Below are positions 53,505-63,859 of a stretch of 64,000 nucleotides of DNA, piece by piece. Position 1 is the stretch's first letter, and the number at the start of each line of letters is the position of its first letter. The notes under the pieces are model-generated. The model ran no database searches. It was not told where the DNA came from and was given only the letters and a program-made list of their open reading frames with translations. The stretch lies in the NCBI GenBank assembly GCA_046049675.1, contig JBJORA010000055.1, positions 7,603 through 71,602 on the forward strand, given 5' to 3'. The translations under genes and the position numbers were made by a program. This DNA comes from CAIXQW01 sp046049675. GTDB lineage: Bacteria; Bacteroidota; Bacteroidia; Chitinophagales; Chitinophagaceae.

Positions 53505-53648
53505 AATCGATTCAATTTTTTGAGGTGTTACTTGCTAAGGAAGCAGTTTTACAAATGCCGCTTCTGTGGTGCATCACAGAAGCGGCATGCTTTTGCACAC
53601 ATGGGCAAATTGTGCAAGCTTAAACAAGCAACATGGTTACAAACTATA

Positions 53649-54590
53649 CTAGCCTTCTATCCACACCTTTACGCGTGCAGGTACCGCACTAATATTATTA
53701 CCTACGATATAAGTACCTACACCACCCAAGTTGCTTATCAATCTTTGGCGCGTTTCGCCAGCAGGTATCAGCAATTCTTGTGTACCTATTTGTGCATCTG
53801 CCATGCTGAGGCTAATAGCCACATTTGCTGTATCGCTTAGGTTTTGTACAATTACCAAAGTGTCTGGGCTGTAGCGAGGCAGTCTGTGTAAGGTAATGAC
53901 TTTGCCTTCCAAAACTTCTACATCTACCTGCGGTGGTGTTTGACTACCATTCACATCTAGTGCGCGTGCATCCAAATACAGTTTGTAAAACACAGGGTCG
54001 CTGCTTTCAAACAAACGCATGTGAACATCTATTTGGCCATCCAATTTTTCTAAAGCTTGCGCCAATAAATTGTCAACAATTTCGCGATGGCGTTTGCGCT
54101 TGTCTGCCGCCAAACTAGGATCGTTAACGCATAATAGCAGCGCATCGTAGGAATCGCTAAGTGCTTGCAAGTCTGCGGCAACTATACCCACAGGTGCAAG
54201 ATTAGAAAGCAGTGGTGTAGCAATACTTAGCATAGTTTTGCTATTGGTTAGCAATTCTTCCTCGCTCATACTATACCAACTACTGGTATTAAAGTCCGCA
54301 TTTTTACGCAAGGTATCATTGCCAGTACTAGCCGCATAAGAGCTTAAGGCATTACTAATTTTTAATGCCTCTTGCTCTACAATTTTACGCTTCTTAGCCT
54401 TGTCCATGGTTACACCACGCAAGTCGAGGCTTGCTTCTATATCGGCGTTAATAATTTCTGTTACCAGCGCACTATGGTCTGATAGGAGTGGTGGTAAGTC
54501 TGCGATGGTAGCCAATTTGCTACCATTCTTGTTACTAAAGTTCATCACCTTTAGCATCATGCCAAGATACATTTCATTATTTTTATTCAT
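53649..54590 (-). CDS. Hypothetical protein
   Basis: 313 residues. The N-terminal two thirds are helical (LVTEIINADIEASLDLRGVT, KAKKRKIVEQEALKISNALS), and the last third is beta-rich, ending in GVGTYIVGNNISAVPARVKVWIEG. It has no signal peptide, membrane helix or known motif. This is a Bacteroidota-type protein I cannot place. It may be co-transcribed with the patatin gene. Confidence 0.6.
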   Translation of the reverse strand: MNKNNEMYLGMMLKVMNFSNKNGSKLATIADLPPLLSDHSALVTEIINADIEASLDLRGVTMDKAKKRKIVEQEALKISNALSSYAASTGNDTLRKNADFNTSSWYSMSEEELLTNSKTMLSIATPLLSNLAPVGIVAADLQALSDSYDALLLCVNDPSLAADKRKRHREIVDNLLAQALEKLDGQIDVHMRLFESSDPVFYKLYLDARALDVNGSQTPPQVDVEVLEGKVITLHRLPRYSPDTLVIVQNLSDTANVAISLSMADAQIGTQELLIPAGETRQRLISNLGGVGTYIVGNNISAVPARVKVWIEG

Positions 54591-55154
54591 GACTACTTAT
54601 TTTTATTTTTTATCTGTTTTTATTTGTTGCAGCTTTTTTATTGCAAGCATCTCTAATTTTTTTTTACTTGCTTTGTTACGCAAGGCATACTTTGCTACAG
54701 CTGCTTATAGCATTCGTCCTTGTTCAATTAATTTGTAATGCTGCAATGGGGAGGAGCGCGTTGGCCTCTTAATTTCTGTTTCATCTTTCAAGCACAATAC
54801 CAAGTTTCTGGTATTGTAAACGAAAAATATACGCGTATGTATTGTGTGCATTTCTATAATTAGATTACACTTAACATTTTTTACCGTGGGCTTGCAGTGC
54901 ACTTACAAATGCATGACCTAGGCATTACATTCTGTGTATTTTCTATTCTTATTTATTTTACGCTTAGCAAAAGATTTGTTTACAACACAAAGCTAATAAG
55001 CACAACTAGCGCTAACATTAAATTGCGTACACGTACCATCGTATAGCAAAGCACTACAAGGGTTTTACAAACACGCATGTTTGCAAAAGCGACAATAATA
55101 ATTAATTATCACTTAGTAATATTCATTTACACAAGCGCAATTTTTATTTACTAC
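54591..55154. other. Gene-free AT-rich gap before the 21-bp arrays
   Basis: About 560 bp with no convincing gene, RNA gene or strong hairpin. It is AT-rich and precedes the mirrored repeat arrays. Nothing further can be supported from the sequence. Confidence 0.4.
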
Positions 55155-55388
55155 TCATTGCGTCTTTTTTAGCCAACAGTCTGTCTCGTTTAGCCAACAG
55201 TTTGTCTTGATTAGCCAACAGTCTGTCTCGTTTAGCCAACAGTTTGTCTTGATTAGCAAACGCTCTGTCTTCTTTAGCAAACAGTCTGTCTTGATTGGCA
55301 AACGCGCTGTCTTGTTTAGCAAAAAGTTTGTCTCGTTTAGCAAACGAAAAATATTTTTTTGAAATTTGAAAATCAAATTGCTAAACAA
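55155..55388 (-). CDS. Possible heptad-repeat ORF, minus strand (doubtful)
   Basis: 77 residues from an ATG at 55388. It reads LLNETNFLLNKTARLPIKTDC and continues in the same heptad pattern, about nine heptads of the form hLN(E/K)Txx, because the 21-bp units are exactly seven codons. The heptad consensus matches that of the divergent plus-strand frame, whose start codon overlaps this one. No other coding evidence exists; the frame may be only a consequence of repeat length. Confidence 0.25.
   Translation of the reverse strand: MFSNLIFKFQKNIFRLLNETNFLLNKTARLPIKTDCLLKKTERLLIKTNCWLNETDCWLIKTNCWLNETDCWLKKTQ
55162..55350. repeat. 21-bp tandem repeat array A
   Basis: Nine contiguous units with exact 21-bp spacing, each starting GTCT: 55162, 55183, 55204, 55225, 55246, 55267, 55288, 55309 and 55330. 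The consensus is GTCTcgTTTAGCcAACAGTyT. Read on the minus strand the core is CTAAACGAGAC, the same core as array B, so the two arrays are in opposite orientation. Confidence 0.9.
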
Positions 55389-55746
55389 GACGTATCGTCA
55401 TCCAAACGAGACGGCACGTCACCTAAACGAGACAGCGCATCATCTAAACGAGACAGCACGTTATCTAAGTAAGACGGCACGTCACCCAAACGAGACGGAG
55501 CGTCATCCAAACAAGACGGAGCGTCATCCAAACCAGACGGCGCGTCATCCAAACGAGACGCGAGGTTTGAAAAATGAATATTATGGTGCAATAAATAAAG
55601 ATGCAGAAGCCTTAAATAAATATGCGTGTACAAAAAATAAACATAAGGCTACATCAAATAAATATCTGCAATGCATAAGTAAACATGTGCGGAAAGTAAA
55701 TGAGTATCGCTGCTCAAATACTAAACATTTTATGACAAATATTTAA
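55366..55746 (+). CDS. Possible heptad-repeat protein (doubtful)
   Basis: 126 residues that can be aligned as about 17 heptads with an Asn at position 4 and a Lys or Glu at position 5: RHPNETA, RHLNETA, RHPNKTE in the first half; ALNKYAC, TSNKYLQ, KVNEYRC in the second. The heptad frame is kept while the codons change (AAC GAG ACG gives way to AAT AAA TAT), which favours a translated frame over a random repeat. It has no known domain. A noncoding array of 21-bp units remains a full alternative. Confidence 0.35.
   Translation: MKIKLLNKTYRHPNETARHLNETAHHLNETARYLSKTARHPNETERHPNKTERHPNQTARHPNETRGLKNEYYGAINKDAEALNKYACTKNKHKATSNKYLQCISKHVRKVNEYRCSNTKHFMTNI
55383..55735. repeat. 21-bp tandem repeat array B
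   Basis: About 16 units at exact 21-bp intervals, with the AAAC or AAAT core at 55383, 55404, 55425 and so on up to 55698. The first nine carry CCAAACGAGACGGCACGTCA-like sequence; the rest are more diverged, with AAATAAA cores. Array A lies to the left in mirror orientation with a short AT-rich centre (55347-55380) between them. Confidence 0.85.
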
Positions 55747-55838
55747 CGCAAATAATACCAAGTTGCGCATGCCTATTGCGTTTTTAATAGCATAGCATAC
55801 ATTTAAACAAAGTGCATCCGCAAGGTGCAATAGCAATT

Positions 55839-56141
55839 ATGGAACGCAAGGGAAAGAACGGGGTATTTACAAAAGTCATTACAAAAAACACAATAGTAAT
55901 AGATGTATTGCCGCTAATAGCAGAACGCGGCATAGTAAATGGCAATAAATTTTTGCGCGAAGCAGGCCTCAGCGCCAATCAAGCACACTATTTAATGAAA
56001 CGTAAAGTTGGCAGTGTAAATTCAAGCATACTTACACAGCTGTGTATCGCCTTTAAGTGCCTGCCCAACGATTTGTTTAGCAGGTATGAGATGGATGTAA
56101 ATGGCAATGAGTTTTTGGAAGAGTTGAGAGTGATGGAGTAG
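55839..56141 (+). CDS. XRE-like helix-turn-helix protein
   Basis: 100 residues from the ATG at 55839; the GTG nine codons earlier is less likely. The helix-turn-helix reads VLPLIAERGIVNGNKFLREAGLSANQAHYLMKRKVG, followed by SILTQLCIAFKCLPNDLFSRY, the usual fourth and fifth helices of Cro/C1-type DNA-binding domains. It probably regulates a nearby gene, but no operator is evident. It lies between the 21-bp arrays and the large protease gene. Confidence 0.75.
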   Translation: MERKGKNGVFTKVITKNTIVIDVLPLIAERGIVNGNKFLREAGLSANQAHYLMKRKVGSVNSSILTQLCIAFKCLPNDLFSRYEMDVNGNEFLEELRVME

Positions 56142-56361
56142 TCTAGCGGTGGTACAAAATTGGGAAGCTGCAAATTTATTAGTAAACCACACGCTTACAT
56201 AGTGTGTAAACTTGCTTTGTTGGCATTTGCGGCAGAGGTCAAAGTAATAATGCTAGTAGCTGACTCTCTGGCACCAAATCTACATTTTTTTTGTTGGCAT
56301 AATGTATGTACACATTCTACTACTATTTGGACTTGAGACTTTTGTTAATGAAAGTTCTTTT

Positions 56362-56393
56362 TTTGAGTAAGTCGTCGTACTAGGTTATCTTTG
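56362..56393 (+). promoter_or_regulatory. Promoter of the large protease gene
   Basis: TTTG at 56362-56365 and TATCTTTG at 56386-56393 are separated by 20 bp, matching the Bacteroidota -33/-7 promoter (TTTG and TAnnTTTG). The ATG at 56416 lies 23 bp after the -7 box, giving a short leader. This is the best promoter match I found in the window. Confidence 0.55.
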
Positions 56394-56415
56394 GTATAGA
56401 TTAACTCACTTTGCC

Positions 56416-59400
56416 ATGACTTATTTACCTAACCACTCGCCCTGCAACCAAGCAAGGACAAAGTATTCGAATCATTTTTTTATTTGGCTTGCAACCTTCC
56501 TACTTTTGCCCCCTGCAATTGTGGGCCAGACTGTTGATTTGTGTGGCTTCGACGTTACATTACAACAATTTAAGAGTAGTAATCAAGCTGCTTTTCAAGC
56601 ATACCGTAGCGCCCGCCAAGCTGCCGCACAGGCTATTGGTATCGGACAATCCCTTAATGGCAATGGTGCAAAGATTCAACCTAATACCTATGTAATACCA
56701 CTAGTATTTCACTTGGTTGGTAGCGAAGCTAATGCATTAACGTATCAGAATATCCAGGATCAAGTAGCATTTTTGAATAATGCGTTTGCTAATGGAATGG
56801 GCAGTACTAACGTTTCTAGTGACGATGCCCAAGTGCGGTTTTGCTTGGCACAGTTGGCACCAGCTGGCGTAGCTTGGGCAGTAGCGGCTGAGCCTGGTGT
56901 AATGCGATTTACTGGTTTGCAATCTATAAACGGCAACTTAGTAGATATGGACTATATGGCAACGCACGCAATTATGCAGCCTGGCAACAGTAGCTCTATT
57001 TGTGGCAGTAACGCCTTGCATGGTTGGAACGACTTTCACTCACTGGCACTCTTTAATACGGCTAATTATTGCAATATCTATGTTGTTGAAGGGTCTATAC
57101 AAATGGAGTTCAATGGCAATTGTATCTCCACTGCCGGCGTTGCTCCCATACCTCAACTTGGTCTTGGCTTCGATGAAATTTATATCGATGCCAATTATAT
57201 TACAGGCCACATTAACCCTCCTAATGCACCGCAGCCAGGACCATGCTTGCCTGCAAATATCGTATTTGGCAGTGCTCTAGTGCATGAGTTAGGCCACTAC
57301 CTTGGTATTCTGCATACATGGGAAACCTTGACGGCGCAATCGGCTTGTGAGGGCACAACAATTAGTACATGCGCAATCGATGGCGACTACTGTTGCGATA
57401 CACCTCCTTGTCTCCCAGGTGGCTGTGGATGTGCTGTAAATAACTCATGCTCAGACGGCTATTTTGCAAACTGGTTTAATGGCCAGGCACCAGACCTTTT
57501 AGAAAATTTTATGAGTACAGGCGTGCATACATGTGCCGATATGTTCACTGAAGATCAAGCAGATTGGATGCACTACTATTTGCAAACAAGCCGACCAAAT
57601 CTTATAAGTGCCGCTAATCATACCGCAACTGGGATAAGTGGCTGTAACCCATCTACGCAGTTTCCAACAATTGGTGCATTCAGTGCACTTGCAGGTACAA
57701 TGCAGCCAGCAAATAGCGGTTGTGTTGGAACAACTTTTGACTTTTATGGCAGCAACTACCAAACAAACCCAGCAAGCTATGTTTACAATTGGCAATTTGG
57801 CAATTTAGCAACTCCCATGCAAAGCTCTAGTGCTATAAGCCCTGCAGGTATTTCTTATTTGGCGCCAGGTGTTCATACTTATACTCTTACGATAACAGAA
57901 ATAGCCTCTGGTCAAAGTGCAAGTTTTTCAAGTCAGATTATTATTTCTGATTGTCCAGCCGTTGCAGCCGCCAAGCAGTGGCACTTTGGTCAGAATAATG
58001 TAATTGATTTTTCTAGTGGCTTTCCAAATTTTAGCAACAATTCTCTAATAGACCAAGGTATACTTGGCTCAGCTAGCCTAACCACCCCTAATGGCACAAT
58101 CTACACTGACGGTATCCGAGTATGGACCAGCACCACTTCGTTAAGTGCTTTTACTTTAAATGCTGCTTGCCCTCCGGCAACGTTGTCGCATGGGTCCCAA
58201 AATGTTGCGATAATTAGCCAGCCAGGTAGCGCGAATAACTTTTTTGTTTATGTAATTCAAGATGAAAGTTGTGTATTAGGTAGTGGCGTTACACAGTACC
58301 AACTATACTATGATGGTGCAGTGTGCAGTCTTGTTAATTCAAGCAGTCCTACCACAAATTTTGCGATGCAAGAGGCGATGCTTCTAGTACCACATAATGA
58401 CGGCAACGACTACTGGCTACTTTGCAAACCATATAATACTTTACCTGGCGGACCAACAGTGCCTCTAATTGAAACCAAAATTCTTTCCTACAAAATAACT
58501 AGTGCAGGTATATCAAACACACCAATATACAGTGACGCAGGTCCCTTAATTTCTCCTCTTTCACTTGATATCCCAGCGCCTCAATTCATGACAATTACTC
58601 CAAATAGAAAGGTGCTAGGAATACAAAGTGGTGACGATGCAAATACGCCAGTGCTAGCTTTTTACTATTTTGATGCTCAAAGTGGAGCAATTAATTATAG
58701 ATATACTTACGATTGCGCGGCTTTTGCCGGCCCTGCATACGGTGGCGCTTTTTCGCCAAACGGCAAGTACTTTTATGAAGTTGCAGGTGTCGCAGAGTGC
58801 GCTCAAATAGATATTACCCAAATTTTCCCCATGCAACCTCAGCCAATGCTTGGTGAACAAGTTACAAGTATTGGATACTGGTCTAATGTGCCATATGCTT
58901 TTAAGTCAAGAACGGTGAGGCTTGCCCCTGATAATAGGATTTATGTAGTTGACGACATGTCAGCCACGCATGGCCTAACCGTTATACATAAACCCAATGC
59001 TGCAGCTACTAGCAACAACGCAAACAATGTTTGCGGTGTAAGTAACAATATGCTGCAACCCACTGCAATTGGTCAACGAATCAACACAGATTTGCCAAAC
59101 GATGTTCAAGGAAGTACTGGGCTTGTTGCTGAAGGTTTTCAGGTTTATCTTGGCGATTGCGGTACTGTGCAAGTGCTTAATTACACAGCCGCTGAACACT
59201 TTAATTGGGACTTTGGAGATGGCACAACATTAGCAGGCACAAATGGAGGTGAAAGCGTTGAGGTAGGTTATGTACAAAATAACGAATACCCCAAACACAC
59301 TTACACAACAAATGGAGCATACACAATAACATGCACTGCAACAACTGGCTCAACTGTCACCTTAACAAGTGTTGTTGTAAACATTACTAATATTCCGCAA

Positions 59401-62400
59401 ATGACTATCGCGTCGTTACCTGCCGTTGCCGCTATTTGCAGCGGTAGCTCTGCTATTTTGACTGCGAGCAGCAGTAATACCTTGCAAAATTTTATACTTC
59501 AACCTGGCAACATCTCTAACGGTACGAACTCATTTGTAGTATCACCCACCCTGACAACAATTTACACTATTTCTGCTGCTAGCAGCCTAGGCTGTACTAC
59601 TACATCAACCATAGAAATTACGGTTGGCACAAGTGGTGTTGTGGCGAACGCAAGCGGTTCCCCAGATATTTGCATTGGGAGTTCTGCACAATTAAATGCA
59701 GTTGCGCTTTGTGATCCTTATGCTACATATCAATGGAGCCCTGCAAGCAGCCTAAATAATGCATCCATTAGCAGTCCAACCGCTAGCCCTACTGTAAACA
59801 CAACATACACAGTTACTGCGACTGATCAATCTGGTGCAACAATCGGTACCTCAATTGTAACTATTACCGTGGTGCCAACTACTACACTTGTGCTAACGAG
59901 CAGTGGCTGCAATCCAAACTTTTTAACGGTAAACAGCAACGCGATAAATCCGATGTATCAGTGGAATTTGCCTGATGGTAGTATAGCTTTTGGACCTAGT
60001 TGTGCAACAATACCATTTGGAAGCACCACTCAACTTAGCGGTATTTATACTGTGTCTGTAGTTGGCTCGCCAGCATGCGGCATTCCGAGCACCACGGTTA
60101 TTATAGATCCTTTTTCCGTTATTGTAAATGGTGTCGGCAATTGCTTGCCAGCGGAATTAGTTGGTCACTTACAGAATAATGCACTAGGTGCAAGTACCTA
60201 CAGCTACTCCTGGGCCGGCCCTCAAAGCCCTGGTAGCAACCCAGTTTCCTCTAGTGGTGCCGCTTTGTCTCTAAACAATCCATCTTTAGGCACTTTAGGG
60301 CTATACTCCCAAAATATCGGAATATATACGCTTACAGTTACAAGTAGTAATGGCTGCACAGTTGCTGCTACATACGCTCTTGGCTTGAAGCCAAGTTTTG
60401 GAGCTCCTAGCATTACTCCTGCGCAACCACTTGCTTGCGGTGCAACTGCAATAATTGCAACGCAGGCGTCAGTACCTCCAGCTTTTTTTCCCGCAAATAC
60501 ATATGTTCGTGACATAAAGTGGCAATCACCAGCTAATATTTCCACTCTGCTCACACCACCCAATTCTATACCTTATAGTAACCCATATCCTGCAAATACC
60601 TCTCAACCCTTCGGCACTTTTTATGTTACTGGTGCTAATGTAAATGGCAGTAATGTATACACTGCAACAGCCACGGACACTTGGGGATGCACTGCTACGA
60701 CAACAGTATCAATTATTGCATCTAGTCAAGCACCTGTTATTACAAGTACGCTTGTTGCAACTACATGCAGTACCGCTACTTACAACTTAGCAATGAGTGG
60801 CAATTTTTCAACTTATTCAGTTACACCTACTGGCGTAGCGACCATGAATGGCACAAATAGCGCTACAGTAATTTTACCTTATGGTACTACACAGATCATT
60901 ACAGTCACAGGCGATCCTGGCACCTTATGCGCTCAAGCAAGTTCAATTACCCTTGCGCCAGCAACTAGTATTATTCCATTGTACTGCAGCTGTAATTACG
61001 ATGCACAAAATTCAAACCACATTCTAGTATTAAACAACAGCACTTCTAGTAATACTCTGGGAAGTGCACAAACAGGTAAAACGATTTACATCGAGGGTAC
61101 ATTTACACTTGATGCAGATTTATCTTTGACTGGTTGCACAGTGTATCTTGTACCAACTGTTGCTGGTGGTGTACCAGTACCAGCACAAATTAATTGCCAA
61201 ACGTATAATCTTTCAGTGCTAAATACCACCATGCAAGGTTGCACATATATGTGGCAAGGCATAAGTGCTTCGCCACCATTAGCAAATGGACCAATTCATA
61301 CAATTACTATTTCCAACAATAGCATTGTCAAGGACATGCTTTATGGCATTGAATTGCATGACCAGTTTACTATAAATGCAAGCAACAGTTTCTTTTATAA
61401 TAACGATGTCAGCATTAGCTTTAACAAGATCATAAATAGGCTATACACTGATAATCTAATACATAATAACACTTTTAGTAAGCAGGGCACTGGCATGCTA
61501 CCGCCATTACTCACACAAACACCACATCATGGCATAATGGTTGTAAATTGCAGAAGAATAAGAATTGGACATAGCTCAAATACCACGCTAGGGAACACCT
61601 TTAGTAATTTGCAGAACGGCATATACGATAAGCAGCTTGGCATAGTAACTGGTGTATTTACAAACAAGCAGACGCAATTACAATGCTATTTCAATAAATT
61701 TGACCATATTTCAGGAGGCGTTGAATTGTGGACAGACGTAACGGAGAAAGATTTAACGATCTATGAGCTTCCGTGGGGCGCTGCCATCTTCGGTACCAAT
61801 CAAACACTTGGCAATAGACGCGACATACTAGTAAAGGGCAACAACTCAATAAACGGACCGATTATTAATTTTGACCACTGCGGTAAGGCACTGGTAACAA
61901 GCGGCTATAGCGTAGTATATGATAAGAATAATTCAACCAATACAAGTCTTGGTGTAGGAGCAACATGGTGCAATGGCCGCCGTGTAAGAGTTACTGATAA
62001 TAGATTTAGCGAGGTTATGCTGGGTGTTACCAAAAGTGGCACCCATGCTAGTACGACTATTGGAGGCTACGCTGGTTTTCATGTGCAAGCAAACGAATTT
62101 ACATTGGCACCATACCCTAGCTCTCAGCAAGGTTTGTTGGGCACAAGCCACGCCATAGTTGGGCTGTGTAATGTTGGTGCAGTAAGTCAAGGGCATATAT
62201 TAAACAACACCATAAAGGTACCAATGCCAACAAACGCTGTTGGCATAAGCTTAAGCCGCAGCACTAAGCACCAACTTGTGCGCAACGACGTAATTTTTAC
62301 AGCACCTTCAACAGGCGTGATGTATAATACGGTGGGCTTTATGCCAACGCTTGTGGGTATAATGCTCAATAATAGTAAAAACACTATTATAAAAGAAAAC

Positions 62401-63849
62401 CGCGTAACAGGTTCTGGCAGTACACTGCAAAACACTCATTTTGATGCAGCAGGGTTGTACATGGTACGCAGCGACGGTGCGCAGATAAATTGTAACGCCT
62501 TTGACTATTTGCGATATGGCTTATTTGTAATGGGTCCAAATGCACTAAGTAACAACGATCAAATGAATGAAAACCGCCTAGACAATCGACGAGCAAATAT
62601 TTTGTATGCACGCTTAGCTGGTGAAGGCACGATAGGCGATGTGGGTAATCAGTCGTTACCACACGATGGTAATAATGTATTTTTCGGCTCCGCTGGGGAC
62701 ATTAATGTTGGCTTGGGCAAGTTACATAGGGCAAGTCCAAATTGCTCAAATAGCCAATTTGATGATTTTTTTACTGCACACCTTACCCTTCCAACCAATA
62801 GCACTTTAAATCAAAATTGGATGAGTACGCTAGCGCCGGGTGGCAACGGCAATGCAAACTGCCTAGTCCAGATTACTACTCAAGCTGGCACTAACCAATC
62901 AAGCTGTACTTATGTTCCATCACCAATGCCGCCAAGCGCTATTTCTGCAGATTGGCCGCCGGCAAATACTGTTGCACCTTTAGCCGTTGTGCCTGCCGAA
63001 ATGAGTGCAGCTCGTGCATTGGCTATAGCTACTGGTACTGAAGATTTTGTAGAATTTATAGAGGGTGCAGAAGCTCTTAACGAAAGGCAACTGTACGATT
63101 TTTTACGACGCCACCCAAGTGCGCGTAGCCAATATCCACAGCTTGATAACTTTTATCTGGCTCGCAACGGCGATGTGCTTGAACAACTAACTTATATAGA
63201 CGAACAGATAGCGATGCTAACGGATAGTATTTTTACTATGGATAGCACACAATATGACTCCCTACTTACAGTGCTGGCGGTGATGAATGAAGAACTTGAT
63301 TCGGATGAGCAATTTGTAATTGAAGAACAGTGGGTAAATGCCCTAATTTTGCAGAAGATGAGTGGCGAATTGTCATTAAACACTGCGCAATACAACAACT
63401 TGATATTGCTGGCTACTACATGTCCCTACCTTGCTGGCAATGCAGTATACAAAGCAAGAGACCTGTTGGCTAACTATGTGCCTAGTATGAGCTATAACGA
63501 CCGCGTATTGTGCAACACACAAGGTGTTTACCGTTTAGCGGCAGAAGGTAATAGTGCTACTATACAAGCACAGTTAGACGCACTTACCTTAGCAGGCACT
63601 GCAATACCTATCTTGGTGTACCCAAACCCTGCAACTACAAGCGTGCATATTGCCGCAAAGTTGAAAGCCACAGAACGCTATCAGCTTCAGATCACAGATG
63701 CAACTAGTAAGCGAGTACTACAGCAAGAACTACGCAGTGACGTTACTGTTAATAATATTGACGTAACTTCGTTACAATCTGGCATGTATTTTATACGCGT
63801 AACCTGCAACACAGGGTTCATCTTTTCTACTAAGCTTCTTATCAATTAG
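56416..63849 (+). CDS. T9SS-exported pappalysin-like (M43) metalloprotease with PKD-like and beta-helix domains
   Basis: 2,477 residues with a cleavable N-terminal signal (FFIWLATFLLLPPAIVG). The protease domain has the zinc motif HELGHYLGILH at 290-300 (HExxHxxGxxH) and a Met-turn in NFMSTG before CADMFTEDQADWM, the M43 pattern. PKD-like domains lie near 450-510 (YNWQFGN) and 925-990 (WDFGDGTTL). Ig-like and Ser/Thr-rich segments run to about 1,530, then a beta-helix region from about 1,630 to 2,030. The last 80 residues (ILVYPNPATTSVHIAA to the C-terminus) are a T9SS type A sorting domain. It is exported across the outer membrane to the cell surface or medium. Signal peptide plus CTD makes it the largest gene in the window. 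Confidence 0.9.
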   Translation: MTYLPNHSPCNQARTKYSNHFFIWLATFLLLPPAIVGQTVDLCGFDVTLQQFKSSNQAAFQAYRSARQAAAQAIGIGQSLNGNGAKIQPNTYVIPLVFHLVGSEANALTYQNIQDQVAFLNNAFANGMGSTNVSSDDAQVRFCLAQLAPAGVAWAVAAEPGVMRFTGLQSINGNLVDMDYMATHAIMQPGNSSSICGSNALHGWNDFHSLALFNTANYCNIYVVEGSIQMEFNGNCISTAGVAPIPQLGLGFDEIYIDANYITGHINPPNAPQPGPCLPANIVFGSALVHELGHYLGILHTWETLTAQSACEGTTISTCAIDGDYCCDTPPCLPGGCGCAVNNSCSDGYFANWFNGQAPDLLENFMSTGVHTCADMFTEDQADWMHYYLQTSRPNLISAANHTATGISGCNPSTQFPTIGAFSALAGTMQPANSGCVGTTFDFYGSNYQTNPASYVYNWQFGNLATPMQSSSAISPAGISYLAPGVHTYTLTITEIASGQSASFSSQIIISDCPAVAAAKQWHFGQNNVIDFSSGFPNFSNNSLIDQGILGSASLTTPNGTIYTDGIRVWTSTTSLSAFTLNAACPPATLSHGSQNVAIISQPGSANNFFVYVIQDESCVLGSGVTQYQLYYDGAVCSLVNSSSPTTNFAMQEAMLLVPHNDGNDYWLLCKPYNTLPGGPTVPLIETKILSYKITSAGISNTPIYSDAGPLISPLSLDIPAPQFMTITPNRKVLGIQSGDDANTPVLAFYYFDAQSGAINYRYTYDCAAFAGPAYGGAFSPNGKYFYEVAGVAECAQIDITQIFPMQPQPMLGEQVTSIGYWSNVPYAFKSRTVRLAPDNRIYVVDDMSATHGLTVIHKPNAAATSNNANNVCGVSNNMLQPTAIGQRINTDLPNDVQGSTGLVAEGFQVYLGDCGTVQVLNYTAAEHFNWDFGDGTTLAGTNGGESVEVGYVQNNEYPKHTYTTNGAYTITCTATTGSTVTLTSVVVNITNIPQMTIASLPAVAAICSGSSAILTASSSNTLQNFILQPGNISNGTNSFVVSPTLTTIYTISAASSLGCTTTSTIEITVGTSGVVANASGSPDICIGSSAQLNAVALCDPYATYQWSPASSLNNASISSPTASPTVNTTYTVTATDQSGATIGTSIVTITVVPTTTLVLTSSGCNPNFLTVNSNAINPMYQWNLPDGSIAFGPSCATIPFGSTTQLSGIYTVSVVGSPACGIPSTTVIIDPFSVIVNGVGNCLPAELVGHLQNNALGASTYSYSWAGPQSPGSNPVSSSGAALSLNNPSLGTLGLYSQNIGIYTLTVTSSNGCTVAATYALGLKPSFGAPSITPAQPLACGATAIIATQASVPPAFFPANTYVRDIKWQSPANISTLLTPPNSIPYSNPYPANTSQPFGTFYVTGANVNGSNVYTATATDTWGCTATTTVSIIASSQAPVITSTLVATTCSTATYNLAMSGNFSTYSVTPTGVATMNGTNSATVILPYGTTQIITVTGDPGTLCAQASSITLAPATSIIPLYCSCNYDAQNSNHILVLNNSTSSNTLGSAQTGKTIYIEGTFTLDADLSLTGCTVYLVPTVAGGVPVPAQINCQTYNLSVLNTTMQGCTYMWQGISASPPLANGPIHTITISNNSIVKDMLYGIELHDQFTINASNSFFYNNDVSISFNKIINRLYTDNLIHNNTFSKQGTGMLPPLLTQTPHHGIMVVNCRRIRIGHSSNTTLGNTFSNLQNGIYDKQLGIVTGVFTNKQTQLQCYFNKFDHISGGVELWTDVTEKDLTIYELPWGAAIFGTNQTLGNRRDILVKGNNSINGPIINFDHCGKALVTSGYSVVYDKNNSTNTSLGVGATWCNGRRVRVTDNRFSEVMLGVTKSGTHASTTIGGYAGFHVQANEFTLAPYPSSQQGLLGTSHAIVGLCNVGAVSQGHILNNTIKVPMPTNAVGISLSRSTKHQLVRNDVIFTAPSTGVMYNTVGFMPTLVGIMLNNSKNTIIKENRVTGSGSTLQNTHFDAAGLYMVRSDGAQINCNAFDYLRYGLFVMGPNALSNNDQMNENRLDNRRANILYARLAGEGTIGDVGNQSLPHDGNNVFFGSAGDINVGLGKLHRASPNCSNSQFDDFFTAHLTLPTNSTLNQNWMSTLAPGGNGNANCLVQITTQAGTNQSSCTYVPSPMPPSAISADWPPANTVAPLAVVPAEMSAARALAIATGTEDFVEFIEGAEALNERQLYDFLRRHPSARSQYPQLDNFYLARNGDVLEQLTYIDEQIAMLTDSIFTMDSTQYDSLLTVLAVMNEELDSDEQFVIEEQWVNALILQKMSGELSLNTAQYNNLILLATTCPYLAGNAVYKARDLLANYVPSMSYNDRVLCNTQGVYRLAAEGNSATIQAQLDALTLAGTAIPILVYPNPATTSVHIAAKLKATERYQLQITDATSKRVLQQELRSDVTVNNIDVTSLQSGMYFIRVTCNTGFIFSTKLLIN

Positions 63850-63859
63850 TGCGTAACTA

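Noticed and set aside
55162..55735. CRISPR array
   Set aside because: Units are contiguous and 21 bp long with no unique spacers and no cas genes in the window.
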